NCBI GenBank assembly: GCA_029959085.1
Contig: JARWIR010000027.1
Span: 1,116,001-1,180,000, forward strand
From: Nemophila menziesii
Taxonomy: Eukaryota; Streptophyta; Magnoliopsida; Boraginales; Hydrophyllaceae
DNA: 64,000 nt
Reading direction: 5' to 3'
The position numbers and the translations under genes are program-made. Every line of letters starts with the position of its first letter. Position 1 is the stretch's first letter. The notes beneath the pieces are model-generated. The model saw only the letters and a program-made list of their open reading frames with translations. It made no database searches and was not told where the DNA came from. Shown here in pieces: positions 24,488 through 36,908 of the stretch.

Positions 24488-25765
24488 GAGCACTAGAGAC
24501 TACTTGTGAATGAACTGATGATCTAATACTATAGAATGAGTCCTATTTATAGGACTAATAACTTGGTGAACAAGTAAGGTAGGACTAAACTAACTAGAAA
24601 ACAAATACGATATGGAAACAAACTAATCTAGAAAGGTAATAATATATTATAATAATAATATTTTTAACAATTATGGAATATAGAAATTTGAAGTGTGTTG
24701 ATAATACTTCATTTGTTTTATTATAGGGGGTTTGACAAACAAGTTTTGCGAAAGTCTTTTATTGCCAATACGGAGGAAAGAACCTTTTTGTTCTTATAAG
24801 GGGCCAAATATTTTGAAAAATACTTAAACACCCCCAAATAGGACAAAACTCACAGAAAGATAAACAAAGTGACAAAATGAATATTAAGCTTCCCACTAAG
24901 TGACACAATGTATCTTTGACCTCCACTTATCATCGTCAAATCATGTCAAATAAGACAACACCAGAGGACGCACTGATCATGCTTAGAATCTAATAATAAG
25001 AATGCTTAGAGTCTGATATTGAACATTATTAGTGTTTACTGTAAGAGCCATGACTAGTGGTGTTACTAAGCATGCTCAGATTTTGATGTTGATAAAGCTC
25101 GATCCTGAACACTGAGCATACACAAATTCCAAGACTAATTATGTTTGTAGCCACCGTTGGTGGAAGAACTAATCATGATCAAAGTTTGACAGTGAGTATG
25201 CTAAATGTTCGACACTGGGAGGATAATTTTATCACTAAGCAAGCTCAGTATACAACACTTCCATAATTTACTACTAAGATTGAGATTCTGATAACAAAGT
25301 TTAAATACGCATGCACACTTTACGAGACTGTTGTATCATTACTAGTGAGCATGCTTAGTGTTATGCACTTAGTGTATAGAAAACCACCACATAACTAAAT
25401 TAAATAACTACATTAGTTTAGAGTTGTTTAACTACTTAAAAGAAAAGAAACAAAAAAAACTGAGTTTAAAATATGATAAAACTATACTACAATTTACAAC
25501 TTGCACATATCCAAGAGAAAGGTGAACAAATACAACAATAAATTTTTCACTTCAATATATTGGCACCATCATGTTGTCATTAGCTAGCATCAAATTTGTA
25601 TCCCATGTGAAGATTCAAACCAATATCGTATCTTCCTTGAGAGGAAAATGAATTTGTCTCTCATTTTAGTTAGCTCGAACAAGATATTGCATGAAGACCT
25701 TCAAACTAGCTTCGTAGATAATAAAATCTCACATTTAAACAACAACTCGAACCACTGGTGGGTCC

Positions 25766-27530
25766 TGGTGTGTTTATAAATTATGAACTGAAAATTAGGG
25801 AACCATTTAACCGCAAGTGCACGGTTGTCCAAGTAATATATGATAAACAAGTTCGTTCGGAGGGACGGATTAGGCACAACTCAGGTATTAATCGAAAAGT
25901 AAGAATAATTGTTTGACAGAAAAATAAAATAAAGATTTTGTTTGGTTTTTATAAATTAAAAGATGCAAGAAAATAAAGTACGGAAATAAAAGAAAGCAAA
26001 TAAAAGACACTTGAAACTTCAGATGAGAAAGATTATTTTATCCTCGCAAGGGTTTCACCTAACCTATCTAATGCTTTTGTTTAAGGGCTAAACTGGTATT
26101 ATTGTGCTAGTCGGGACTCTAATATCTCCTAACCCCCGTCAGGGTGGACTTAGGAGCTATCCTACGGTATTACAAACCCCGCCAGGGTAAATATAAGCTA
26201 CCTTCAAATGAATACTAATTTACCACATTGGCTGCATGGTTAGTTAAGCCCGTCAGGGTCAATAACGGATAATATGCATCTATTATCTAAGTCTGTAATT
26301 AAACCCCCCCCCCCCCCCCCCGTCAAGGTGATCCATACGCCACTATATGGAATAGCTTAATTACTATGAGTTAAGTTTGATTCATGACTTCAAAATTAGT
26401 GATTAGAACAAAATAATAGTCAACACAAAATACCTAGTCTAATTTAAACCATTAAAACCCAAATTCAGAAAACATAAATTAAACAGAATTAAGTTCAACC
26501 CATATAACGATTCTCAAGTAATTAAGAAATTAATTCATAACGGAATGAAAAACTAAAATTAAATAAAAGGAATTCATGTTCAAATACAAAGGATAAATTG
26601 ATAACCTAAAGGGTAAGATGACTGATGATGGAAGAACAGGACTTCTCCAGCACTAGCTTCTCCTTGCCTTCTTGCTCTGACTTGAAAACCTTAAGCCTCT
26701 TGTGTAATTCTCTGAAGTGTTTTTTGAAAAGAGGAGGCTAAGGGGTGTATTTATAGGTGTTAGGAAGCCCTAGGTCGAATTTACTTGGAGTGGAAGACAA
26801 GTTAAGAACTCTTAAATTTGTAGTCCTAAATTCTAGGAAAGGTAAGATTATGCTGCTGATTTGTTTTGGTCATATCTCCTTCAATACTTATCCGTTTGAC
26901 GCGTTCCAATATTCGAAACCGCTTGTATCAGAAAGCTCTTTTCATGGGTGCAGACCACTCGCCCAGATTCCTAGCCAATATTAAGTTCTGGACTCGTCTT
27001 TGAAACGTGGCTGGAATTTCAAATTCATAAGGAAGCTTTATCTTTTCCTTCTTTGCATATATCCTTCCTAAATCTTCTTATTTCCATGTAAATATTCTTT
27101 CCTTTACTTCTTTGACTTGACTTGGTCTCTAATTAATTACCATATATCTTTTCAAGCTTCCACAATAAATAAATAATTAAACCGCATATGCTTAAAAAGA
27201 ATAAATCATAAATTCAAGAAATAGAAATAGGAAAGTGCACTCTAAAAATAGAAACTCGAGTAAAAATACATCCTAACACACTAAAATACCCTAAGACTTT
27301 TATTCTCACTTCTCCTCCTTATATTGGTGTTTCATGAAATGCAAGAACCTATTAACTTTGCACTAAAAATAGTCAAATTTACGCACAAAAGCTCAGAAAC
27401 TGCAGATAGTTAAATTCCAAGGGGAGAAAGAGTAATATGATCAAATACGCATAAATGTCCATCAAATAAGTCATTTATTCACCTAAAATGATGTCTCCAA
27501 AGGGCTAATAGTTAGAATAGGGAGACATCA
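25766..27530 (-). mobile_element. LTR-like dispersed repeat A, S3
   Basis: Tandem-block copy of 11881-13642. Its main difference is a C run of 18 (26304-26321) against 15 in S2 (12419-12433). Confidence 0.4.
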
Positions 27531-27564
27531 ACCACCACCACAAACACGACATCAATGTCCTCCA

Positions 27565-28514
27565 TGTTGGAATTTATTATTAATTAAGTGTGTTTAAATC
27601 CATTTAACAAGGTATTAATATAATCCGTTTTCATGTTCTTATGGGAGAAGTGGAAAAGACAATTTTTTGTGAAGAAAATTTCCCACATAGGAGAAGAGAT
27701 GGAAACTATATTAGATTAAATTAGCTTACCTATCTATTACTTCAAAAGAACCAAAGGCTATGAAAGTCAAAAGGGAAAAGGTGAATCCCCACATGCGCGT
27801 ACCACCACCACCCGCCCGACGACGGAGTGGGTGTGGGTCGTGGGGAGTTTGGGGAGTCAAAAAATAAAAAATGAAACTAGTATTTGGAAGAGGCACTATT
27901 GGGAGAAGGCCAGTTCTTATAGTAGTCAGTGGCAAGTCAAGTCATTTCAGCAAGAAGACAAACATCCACCAATTACACACCAGAAGACAAGCGTCCGCCA
28001 ATTACGCACCAGTCAACTGTTACAGAACTTGGTCAACACAGGAATGTATCAAGTCAACATAGTGTCCAAATTCATTGCTGGAAATTAAAACGTGTAACAT
28101 ATGAGTCAACCAAAACCGTCAGTCAATCAAGGACCCATTATGGATACAATCAAGTTTATTAATTGGGACGTTTCTGCAAAGCCTCTCCTCACCTACTCCC
28201 ATATAAATACAACTCTTCCCCTTCTTGTCTTACTTACTAAACACACCAGAAAAGAACAAAAATTCTACCTCTCTTCTCTCTGAAAAACTATAGTCGTAGA
28301 GCCTCTGTTAAAGATACCGGTACGCCAGAATATCTTTTTAACGCCAAATTACCGTGTAATTGTGGTGTTCTTTTCTGATTTCGTGTAAGTGGTTTATTAT
28401 TTGTAACTTGTAATTCTATTTTTGTAATAGTGAGTTTACTTAAATCGGAACATTGTTTTTCTGAAATACCATTTCCTTTGTTTTGAAAACCGGTGACTTC
28501 CAATTTTACTCAAA
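27565..28514 (+). repeat. 5' LTR of copia copy 3
   Basis: A complete 950-bp LTR preceded by the target duplication CTCCA. Confidence 0.95.
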
Positions 28515-28609
28515 ATTTAAAAAGATATTTGCTTTTATCACCGTTTTCTGAATTGGCTTTTCCTATCTCGGCTGCTGCTTCATCATTGAACGCAAATCCA
28601 CTACTCAAC

Positions 28610-30414
28610 ATGAATACGTTGGAGTCCCTTAATGGTTCCAACTAGCGTTGAGTACAAAAGATTATGATTTGTCTTGAACAGTATGAACTCGACTTTGCTA
28701 TAGTCGAGGCTCCTCCACTTATGGTGGAAAATGGAGCTTCTACTGACTAGAAGAGGCTAGACATCTCATCCTCAAAGCCAGGTTCAAAAGAGCTAATACC
28801 AAAGCTCGGGGTTGGATGTTGAACAATGTCACGAATCCCATTTTTTAACTTCTTGCCAAAGAAAAAGTCTACAAAGGTCATATAGGAAACTCTTGAGTAA
28901 AAGTATGGGACCGATGATTCCGGTAAAAAGATGTATGACACCAGAAACTGGTACAACTTTACTCTCACTGATCAGAAACCTATGACCGAACAACTTCATG
29001 TATACGAAAACCTATGCGTGGAGGAAATCGCCGAAGGCATGAAGATGTGAGAAGTTTTCCAAGCCAACATTTTGCTTGAGAAATTTCCCCCATCTTGGAG
29101 CGAATGCCGTAACCACCTCAAACACAAAAAGAAGGAAATGACCCTCCAAGAACTCATCAGTCACATACAAGTCGAAGAAGCCAATCGACTCAAGGATAAG
29201 TCACTCTCTTTCCCTCCTCATTCCTCGAAGTCTAAACTTCTTGAAAGTTCTGGGCAACATAACAAGGACATGTTCGAAAGTAATGGAAAACAGCAAGGCG
29301 CTAACAATTCCAAATCCGGAGGAAATTAAGAACCGCAACAACTCCAACAAACAAACAAAATGTTTAAAATCTCTGGTAAGATTTAGAAACCTAAGGGTTC
29401 TTGTTATTGTTGTGGTAACGAAGGACATGGGGCTTTTGAGTGTCCTCTTAGAGTTATTCCTGATCCAAAACCTACTGCAAACCTAACTGAAATCGAAGAG
29501 ATAATCGCCGTGGTAATGGTTGAGGTTTACTTGGTGGAAAACAAAATCGAGTGGATCCTTGACACTGGGGCTTCACGACACTTATGTGCAAACAAAGCCC
29601 TGTTCAAAAAGTTCGAGGAAGCAACCAATGGTGAATGTGTGTACCTAGGTGACTTATCCACTTCTAAAGTCCTTGGAAAAAAACAGGTTACCCTCAAACT
29701 CACTTCTGGTAAGATCTTTGAGTTAAACGATGTTCTCTTTGTCCCCTCGCTCCGTAGGAACTTAGTTTTCAGAGCTCTTCTTAATAAAGTGGTACTCAAA
29801 CTAGTTTTCGAGGGGGGAAATAGTTATTACCAAAACTGATGAGTTTATGGGAAAAGGGTATTTACATAATAGTTTGATTGTTTTAAATACTGTAACCCGT
29901 GACTAGTACCAATATGATAAGTTTTTGGGGAATGGGTTTTTTTTCCAAATAAGGGTTTGTGTGATTGAACCTTGTAACCTCTAATAAGGACATTTCTAAT
30001 TTTTCTTATCTATTTGAATGTTTAGATGTATTGAATGGTAGATTGGGCTACCTTTCTTTTTCTCTTCTTTTTAAAGGCTAAAAATCCTTTCGACTAATAA
30101 GGTCAATGACTTTATATATTATATGATATGTGTAAAGTCCAAACTCAAAGGAAAATGACACTTTAATATGAAACCACGAGAATTCTAAACTACCAGAATT
30201 AGTACATTCAGACCTAAATGCTTTTATAAATTCAACTAGTAAAGGAAAAAACCCATACTATATAACATTCATAGGAAACTATTCCAGGTTCATGAAAGTA
30301 TATCTCCTAAATACTAAAAGTGAAACGGATCATGTGTTTATAAAACATAAGGTCGAGGTTGAAAACCAACTTTTTTGCCAAATCAAAAGACTTAGGGCAC
30401 GAATGTTGTTCTAA
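28610..30414 (+). pseudogene. copia gag-protease-integrase remnant, copy 3
   Basis: This has the same layout as copies 1 and 2. A G run near 29813 is one base shorter than in the other copies, which extends the protease frame by a few codons (to 29839). A Gly-to-Arg change occurs in the pre-integrase stretch. It is not functional, because the upstream stops are shared. Confidence 0.88.
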
Positions 30415-31171
30415 ATCCCGTAAAATAGCTTTGTGATATTAACGGAATTATCGACGAACTTAGTGCCTCACATACCCCTATGTAATGACATAGATAAAGG
30501 CTATGTTAATCGGTTCTGGCCCACTAACTCGAATGTGGGGGTGTCTAGCAAAAATTACCCGAGTTCTAAGTAAGGTCACTGTTGGACCGAATATAATAGA
30601 CTCAATAGTCATGGGATATGACACGAATGTATAAATCGTCTTAAAGAATTCATAGCCACTTGTGGTGGTCCTATTGAGAAGGACTTGATGAATTCACCCA
30701 TAAGGTGTATCATTCTAGAAAACACAAGGATGAGTGTTCAACTCATAATGAATTTAGAGCCATCATATGGTGGTCATTTTTAAGAAGGACTTGATGATTA
30801 CACGGTCAAAAGTGAGACTCAACATTCATGATAGAAATTGAGGACACCACATTAATGGTCTCATATTAAAAAGTCCACAAAGTTCATGGCCCGCAAGCGG
30901 TGGTCCTAAGAGAAGGACTTGATGAACAAACTGAAGGGTGATGTTCAAAGGAACTATAACTTTCAGTTGAGTAGAGTATGTGTTGTGAGGGTCTCGATCG
31001 AAAACCGTTAAGTTCAAGAGTAAGTTCATTTAAACGGAATTTGGTGGTTGCCTCACTTCACTATGTGTCAATTCAAATCAAAAGATATTGCCACTTAAGT
31101 ACAATTCACCCACATACTGATAGTTATGGATATATGTTCACATTCTCTCATAAAGACCCTAAGTGGGGGAT

Positions 31172-32147
31172 TGTTGGAATTTATAATTAATTAAGTGTGT
31201 TTAAATCCATTTAACAAAGTATTAATATAATTCATTTCCATGTTCTTATGGGAGAAGTGGAAAAGACACTTTTTTGTGAAGAAAATGTCCCACATAGGAG
31301 CAGAGATGGAAAATATATTAGCATTAATTAGCTTACCCATCTATTACTCTCAAAAGAACCAAAGATAATGAAAGACAAAAGGGAAAAGGCAAAGCCCCAC
31401 ATGCGCGCACCACCACCACCCGCCCGGCCCAGCCTGGCGACGCGTAGGCGTGGATCGTGGGATCGTGGGGGAGTTCGGGGAGTTGGGGAGTCAAAAAATG
31501 AAAAATGAAACTAGTTTTTGGAAGAGGCTCTACTAGGAGAAGGCTAGTTCTTATAGTAGGTGGTGGCAAGTCAAGTCCTTTCAGCAAGAAGACAAATGTC
31601 CACCAATTTCACACTAGAAGACAAGCGTTTGCCGATTACGCAACAGTCAACTGTTACAGAACTTGGTCAATACGGGAACGTATCAAGTCAACATAATGTC
31701 CAGATTCATTGTTGGAAATAAAAACGTGTAACATATGTGTCAACCAAAACCCTCAATCAATCAAGAACCAATTATGGAGACAATCAAGGTGATTAATTTG
31801 GACGTTTCTGCAAAGCCTCTCCTCACCTACTCCCCTATAAATACAACTCTTGCTCTCCTTGTCTTACTTACGAAACACACCAGAAAAGAACAAAAATTCT
31901 ACCTATCTTCTCTCTGAAAAACTATAGTCGTAGAGTTTCTGTTAGAGATATAGATACGCCGGAATATCTTTTTAATGCCAGATTACCGTGAAATTGTGTT
32001 GTTCTTTTCTAATTCCGTGTAAGTGGCATATTATTTGTAATTCGTAATTCTATTTTTGTAATAGTTAGTTTACTTAATCGGAACATTGTTTTTCTGGAAT
32101 ACCACTTCTTTCGTTTTGAAAACCTGTGACTTCCAATTTTACTCACA
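31172..32147 (+). repeat. 3' LTR of copia copy 3, complete
   Basis: This 976-bp LTR begins after the polypurine tract and ends ACTCACA. The target duplication CTCCA (32148-32152) follows. It is the only full 3' LTR in the window and shows what S1 and S2 lost. Confidence 0.95.
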
Positions 32148-32152
32148 CTCCA

Positions 32153-32834
32153 TACCACCTGATCAGAGCCTCTAAACCATTCTTAGTGAGATTTATATTT
32201 TGTGCGACTATGTTGATCAAAAAACCAACACTAATGAGCTCCAATCTCATCCTCCACCACAACAACGAGCCACTAGCCAAAACCACCACTCTAACCCACA
32301 CCGCCATTTTTTGGCTCCACAACTACCACCATTAAAATAATGTCGTTGAGCCATTTTACAATCTTCCTTGAAAGTATATGGGGAAGGAGGAGTGAAAGGG
32401 TTTTAGTGTATACATGTGTGTGTTTAAATTTAGAGTTTATATAACATAGAAAGGGATAATTAGGGTATGCAAATATTATAATTTAATTTTTGTTAAGTCG
32501 TCTCTAAGAAAAATAATAAATAGACTCAACTTCTTTTGGGTCTTCAGCATGCATGGCTCTCGCACACATGTTTTTGATATTTCTTCATAATATAATTTCA
32601 TTTATTAGGAGTGTTTTTTGAAAATTATTATCCATTAAAAATATTGAAAGATATATTTTATTACATGAAAGAGCTATTTGATTTGGTAAAATTCGATTTC
32701 AAGACACTTTGATTACTATAAAGTACTTTAACCATACTAATAAAAAAGGGCAATTACCAATATCACTCTAAAAGAAGTAATAATATCCTTAAAACTCATG
32801 TATAATATAAATAATGTAATAGACCAGAATATCT
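32153..32834. other. Right flank of the copia element, no gene seen
   Basis: It begins with TACCACCTGATCAGAGCC, which loosely resembles a copia primer-binding site (see rejected items). A Thr/His-rich open frame of 69 codons (32126-32335) starts inside the LTR and is probably chance. The rest is AT-rich. Confidence 0.5.
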
Positions 32835-32839
32835 TTGAA

Positions 32840-33060
32840 TTATGTCTATTTCATTAAATTTTCTCACCAAAAAAATTCTAACAAAAATTTCTCATCAAAT
32901 ATTTTTCGGCCAAAATTTTTTCCGCCAAAATTTTCCAACAAGATATTTTCCTGCCAAAATTTTCTGACCAAATTTTTTCCCACCAAAAAATTCCGACCAA
33001 ATTTTTTTTTCCACCAAAGCAATTCACGTTAAATTTTTCTCCACCAAATTTTTATGTTGT
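32840..33060. repeat. Degenerate CCAAAATTTT repeat cluster
   Basis: About ten imperfect repeats of roughly 17-22 bp built on CCGCCAAAATTTTTTC, with variants CCAACAAGATATTTTC and CCGACCAAATTTTTT. They make a chance open frame rich in Phe, Lys and Asn (32835-33032), which I do not consider a gene. Confidence 0.7.
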
Positions 33061-33260
33061 TGTTTGGTGGGAAAAATCCCACTAATTATATTTCGAAATT
33101 TATGTTGTTTGGTAAATAAAAATTTACTGAACTATATTTGTAACAAATTAATTTTGGATTTATCCATTAAATTTTTATGTTATTGTTTGATGAATCAAAC
33201 CCCACCAGACTATATTTGGGCGTTTATATTATTGTTTGGTGGGATAGTTCCCACCAAAAT
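33056..33260. repeat. Degenerate repeat with GGTGGGA/TCCCACC inverted arms
   Basis: TTTATGTTGTTGTTTGGTGGGA-like sequence recurs near 33050, 33100, 33175 and 33225. Complementary CCCAC segments follow in three cases, so small hairpins are possible. It may be a decayed MITE cluster; no family is assigned. Confidence 0.5.
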
Positions 33261-33913
33261 ATACGAATTAATGTTTATAAGCAGCTAACTAAAAGTGTTT
33301 AAACGTTTACATTTTACTCATCAACTAAAATAATAAAAGTAACAATTGCAAGTAAATAAAGACATTGTATATTTTATACAATCTAACAAATCCCAACTTG
33401 TGTCGAGTATATGTACGCTTGCTTCTCAATATACGTAATACTCAATATCCTCAATTTATACCTAACATATAAGTCAAGATCATAAGTTAATCACTATATT
33501 AATAATTTAAATAAGAACAAATTAATGATAGTGACCACATATTTTTAGCAAAAGACATCACCTAAAGCCAAAAAATCTCCAGCTAAGCTTAATAGTAGAG
33601 CTCAATTTGGTTTAATACTAACAACAAGTCTCTTCATAATATACAGTTTGTGCACATGAAGCAAGCATGACAGAGCATATATTCTTCTTTACTATTATCA
33701 GTTTTCTAGTTTTTTGATTTATTTTCCTACACTTTAAATTGATAATGCAGGGTAATCAATTCAGTCGGAGAAATCAAACAACCTAAAGTAAATTGGGTGC
33801 AACATGCCAATGCACAATTTTACTAGTGAATTATTGAGTAAATTGGTTTTTTTTCCAGAAGTAATGAATCTATGGAAGGGGATGATATTCTTTTCACTCA
33901 TCTATGCCCATTG
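33261..33913. other. AT-rich stretch, no gene seen
   Basis: No open frame, TIR or recognisable element was found. It leads into the DRG-type fragment. Confidence 0.5.
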
Positions 33914-34104
33914 CTAGTCACCACCACCACCTTTTGAAGGTGGTGCAAAAAGGTCCCTCAAGTTTCGCCTATAATTATATGAAAGCAAATAATAAGATCA
34001 ATTATGTCGATTCAAAATAGTGAATTATTGTATACAAATTGAGTGTGTACCTTTGACAACCCAAGATGATGCGTTGTAGCTGTGTTTTTATGAGTCTTAG
34101 CCAT
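33914..34104 (-). pseudogene. Fragment of a DRG1-type developmentally regulated GTP-binding protein gene
   Basis: On the minus strand, an exon of exactly 18 codons (34104-34051) lies between TTCTCTTAG and GTACAC and reads MAKTHKNTATTHHLGLSK. This matches the conserved N-terminal segment of plant DRG1 (M-A-x-T-Q-K-N-K-A-T-x-H-H-L-G-L-L-K). After an 82-bp intron, a second exon (33968-33914) starts after ATAATTATAG. It reads LRDLFAPPSKGGGG in a shifted frame, the DRG segment that precedes the Gly-rich linker and G domain. A short deletion breaks the frame between them, and the sequence stops matching before the P-loop. It is a captured or decayed fragment, because no other DRG exons are recognisable nearby. 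Confidence 0.72.
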
Positions 34105-35009
34105 CTAAGAGAATAAAAGTGATAATTGTTATTGTAAAAAATTCGACAATAAGAAAATTTTTCAATCATCTCTTAGTACTACCGCAATCGCATAGAATAA
34201 CTAGAAATTATCTATAATGGAGTAAGTCTCACTGTTCAACACACCAAGCTTCCAATTCCATATTAATCTTAGCTTCTATATAAATAAAATTTGCAATTCC
34301 TAGGAATGATATCAAAAACTTACACAGGTAAAAAACAGATATAGTGTTTTTTTTTTTGCATAGACCCTCAAGACTAACACAAATGCACCAAATCTCACCC
34401 AAAAAAGGACCTAATTTTGCATATAACAGTTGAAACTAAAACAAAACATATAATAAACATTATACAAAAATTAAAGATGTTTTTAGAGAATATCAAATTA
34501 TTGGCTTAAATTTCTCACGAAACTAGAATTTTTAGTTAGCTTGCTCATAAGGCCCCTCAGTTACTGAGCATTGTGGATCATCATTAGGAAGTTCATAAAG
34601 GGTTATATCTTTGAGAGATCAATACACAAAAATTTGTTGGAACAGAAGCCTAACCAATATATTTCATTAAGGGGACATGGACACAGTAGAGATGGTGCAG
34701 AAGCCTACAGTTTTGGCCCAATCATGTAGTCTCAACTAGAAGGGACATAGTGCATACACCTATAGTGAGAAAACTTCACTTGAATCAGCTTATAAATTTA
34801 TAGAAATTAAAGGCTAAAATGATTAAAAGTTTATATCATTTCTAGGATCATTTAGAGCAAGAAGGGTGTAGAATTGTCCAAACTCGACACTTCCAGGCTA
34901 AGGCAGAGTACTAAATAGTTTTTGAAAGGATGTTCAAAAGCTTCCATTAGAATCAGATGAATTTAAATAGATAAGATAACAAATAATTTTATTTAAAATG
35001 ATAAATTAC
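34105..35009. other. Intron-like or intergenic AT-rich stretch
   Basis: It lies between the DRG-type exon and the exon-like island at 35010-35300 on the same strand. I could not find the expected first DRG exon (acidic, ending before MA-x-T). Nothing else is supported. Confidence 0.45.
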
Positions 35010-35300
35010 CTATAGCAGCAGCGAGGTTGCGCTCAAAGCGTTTGTTAACGGGAGACTCGGTTCTACTCTGATATAGTTTGACGCGTTAAACTAGGCGGCG
35101 ACCGCCAGTCAACACCGTGACTCCACTTCGGAACTGGCCATCGTAAAGGTCGGAAAGCTGAGGAGAAATTCAAGTGTCAGAAATTCACGAATGCCTGTTG
35201 CGAAGGTGAAGAAGCCACAAAGCTTCTAGAAGGACCACGACTGTAAACAGGGAAGAGAAGAAGATGTAGAAAGAGTTGAAGTAAAACGAACCCTAGATCC
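35010..35300 (-). other. GC-richer 5'-exon-like island
   Basis: On the minus strand it starts with CTAGGGTTCG-type 5'-UTR sequence, has ATGGCCAGTTCC near 35140 and ends in CTATAG|GTAATT, a good donor site. The frame from the ATG stops after about ten codons. Another frame is open for the last 25 or so codons (ESPVNKRFERNLAAAI). It could be the first exon of the gene whose remnant is 33914-34104, or an unrelated captured exon. Confidence 0.4.
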
Positions 35301-36313
35301 TCCGTCGTATCAATTTTTCTCAGTTGTGAGAGAGGCGGTTGGTTGGGGACGATGGTTGTGGAGGGTTTTTATTTTTATATTTTCTTTGGGTTATTAGTGA
35401 GTAAAACGATATATATAAAATTTAAAACAGGGATATAATTGGAGGTATGATTGGAGTAAACTTTATTTTTATGACGTTTTTAGACAATATTATGTAAGAA
35501 GATGGGAAAGGGAAGTTATTGTTAATTTTGAGGTGTAGATGATAATAATCTCAATGAAAAATAATCTTATTTTTTTAATTATTATCCCTATTTAACTTTC
35601 AAAATGTATGTTTTATATAAGAATTTAATATTTCAAAACAACTTTATAAAAAGTAATTTAGTAATCCATAATTCAATAATGAAATTTTAGTATATGTTTA
35701 AACCAAAAAGGACAAAATTATGAAACACTTGCGTAATAATTTTTTTAAAAATATAGAAATTTCAGTAAAATATGTATATATATCCTATAACACAATAAAT
35801 CTAACCTATTTCTACCAATCACCATTCACATTTCACTTATCAAATTCCATAACCGCCTCAATTCCTCCTCGATCTTTTATCCATCCATTCGCACAATAAA
35901 ATTTTATCGTTTTAAACTCTTGATTATGTGTAATTTCAAAAGAATAGCGAAATACTAAAGAGTTCACACATCCAGATCTATTTTCTTATTTGCGACTTGA
36001 TGGTAAGTTTTTTTTTTCTTTGAAAATTTTGCTTTGAAAAGAAAAAATGTTGGATTACCACTAATTTTTACGGGTAGAGTCAGGAATGTTTGTTAAAGAG
36101 TGAAGGGGGTTGGCATATCCCCAGGACCTTCCCTCTTCTCTCTCGATTATTTCATGTTAATTGCACTATAAATTCTTGAGATTTTGACCCAAGAGGTCTT
36201 GAGCACACACTCCTTAATCCTAACTCAACCCCTTCTTTTTAGCCATCTTACTAAAAACCTCCTATTAGATTTTACACTATAGCCAAAAATCATATCTACA
36301 ATATTACGCCTTT
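35301..36313. other. AT-rich stretch, no gene seen
   Basis: Poly-T and TA-rich sequence without supported features; the TATATATA run near 35773 is the most notable element. Confidence 0.5.
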
Positions 36314-36908
36314 TTGATTTTTTATCCTATATATAATAATTTTATCAGCTTTTTATTATTAATTCTCTCACAACTCACGCTCTCCTCTCTCGATGGATAC
36401 CACCGCCGAAATTTTCCCATGTCTACCCGGCGAGCTCAACCATTTGTACAGCCTCTCCCCGGTGCTATTGCGAGCTTAAAAACATCTGAAAATGCAGGCG
36501 GTGGTACTGTGGTGTTGGGAATCATCGTCGTTGGTCCAGATCTCAGATTCGCAGGAAGACCGCCGATCCTCCCTCCTTACGAAGTCGCTGTCTTCTCCGG
36601 CGACGAACTGTTGCTGCTCGAAGAACATATCGGAGTTGGGGCTGCTGCGAACGGCTTCATTCCCAGCGTGTTTAATCACGCACCACCAAAGAACCACCAC
36701 TAGCAGCCGAGATCTGAAGCGGACCTGGAGCTCGAACACGGAGCTCGAAGCTCTCTTTCTGGCGACAGAGCTCGAAGCAACCATGGACCTGGAATGGAGC
36801 CAAGAAGAACAGCAGGTGGTTCGAGCTGCCAAGGACGCCGCACCAGATCTTGCAGCCATGGCATGCAACATTATTTTTGTTGATTCGCGTACTCTTTACG
36901 CATATTAG
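36314..36908 (+). other. GC-rich block with overlapping open frames on both strands
   Basis: Open frames of 129 and 138 codons on the plus strand (36314-36703, 36492-36908) overlap frames of 131 and 85 codons on the minus strand (36476-36871, 36672-36929). The block is clearly GC-richer than its surroundings and contains repeated GGAGCTCGAAGC motifs (36720-36780). CTATATATAATAA precedes it at 36329. I recognise no protein family in any frame. It could be a captured exon, the coding rim of a decayed element, or simple GC-rich sequence. Confidence 0.3.

Larger units (their letters stand above)
18001..31887 (+). repeat. 13.9 kb tandem block S3 (complete, last copy)
   Basis: This is the third copy of the tandem block. 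It parallels S2 throughout, but at its right end the copia 3' LTR does not stop at the CCAGAAAA junction. It continues for 260 more bases to a proper LTR end at 32147. S3 therefore carries the parental right-hand breakpoint, while S1 and S2 carry the novel junction. Confidence 0.95.
27565..32147 (+). mobile_element. Ty1/copia element, copy 3, complete between two LTRs
   Basis: Both LTRs are full (27565-28514 and 31172-32147), starting TGTTGG; the 3' LTR ends in CA. A perfect 5-bp target duplication, CTCCA, lies at 27560-27564 and 32148-32152. This is the original insertion. The 2.66 kb internal region keeps gag, protease and integrase remnants but no reverse transcriptase. The two LTRs differ at roughly one base in a dozen by eye, so the insertion is far older than the 13.9 kb duplication. 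No clear initiator-Met primer-binding site follows the 5' LTR. Confidence 0.94.

Noticed and set aside
32153..32170. CTGATCAGAGCC right after the copia 3' LTR looks like the tRNA-Met primer-binding site TGGTATCAGAGC.
   Set aside because: The match is partial and lies outside the element, beyond a perfect CTCCA target duplication. It is more likely chance or a trace of another element in the target.
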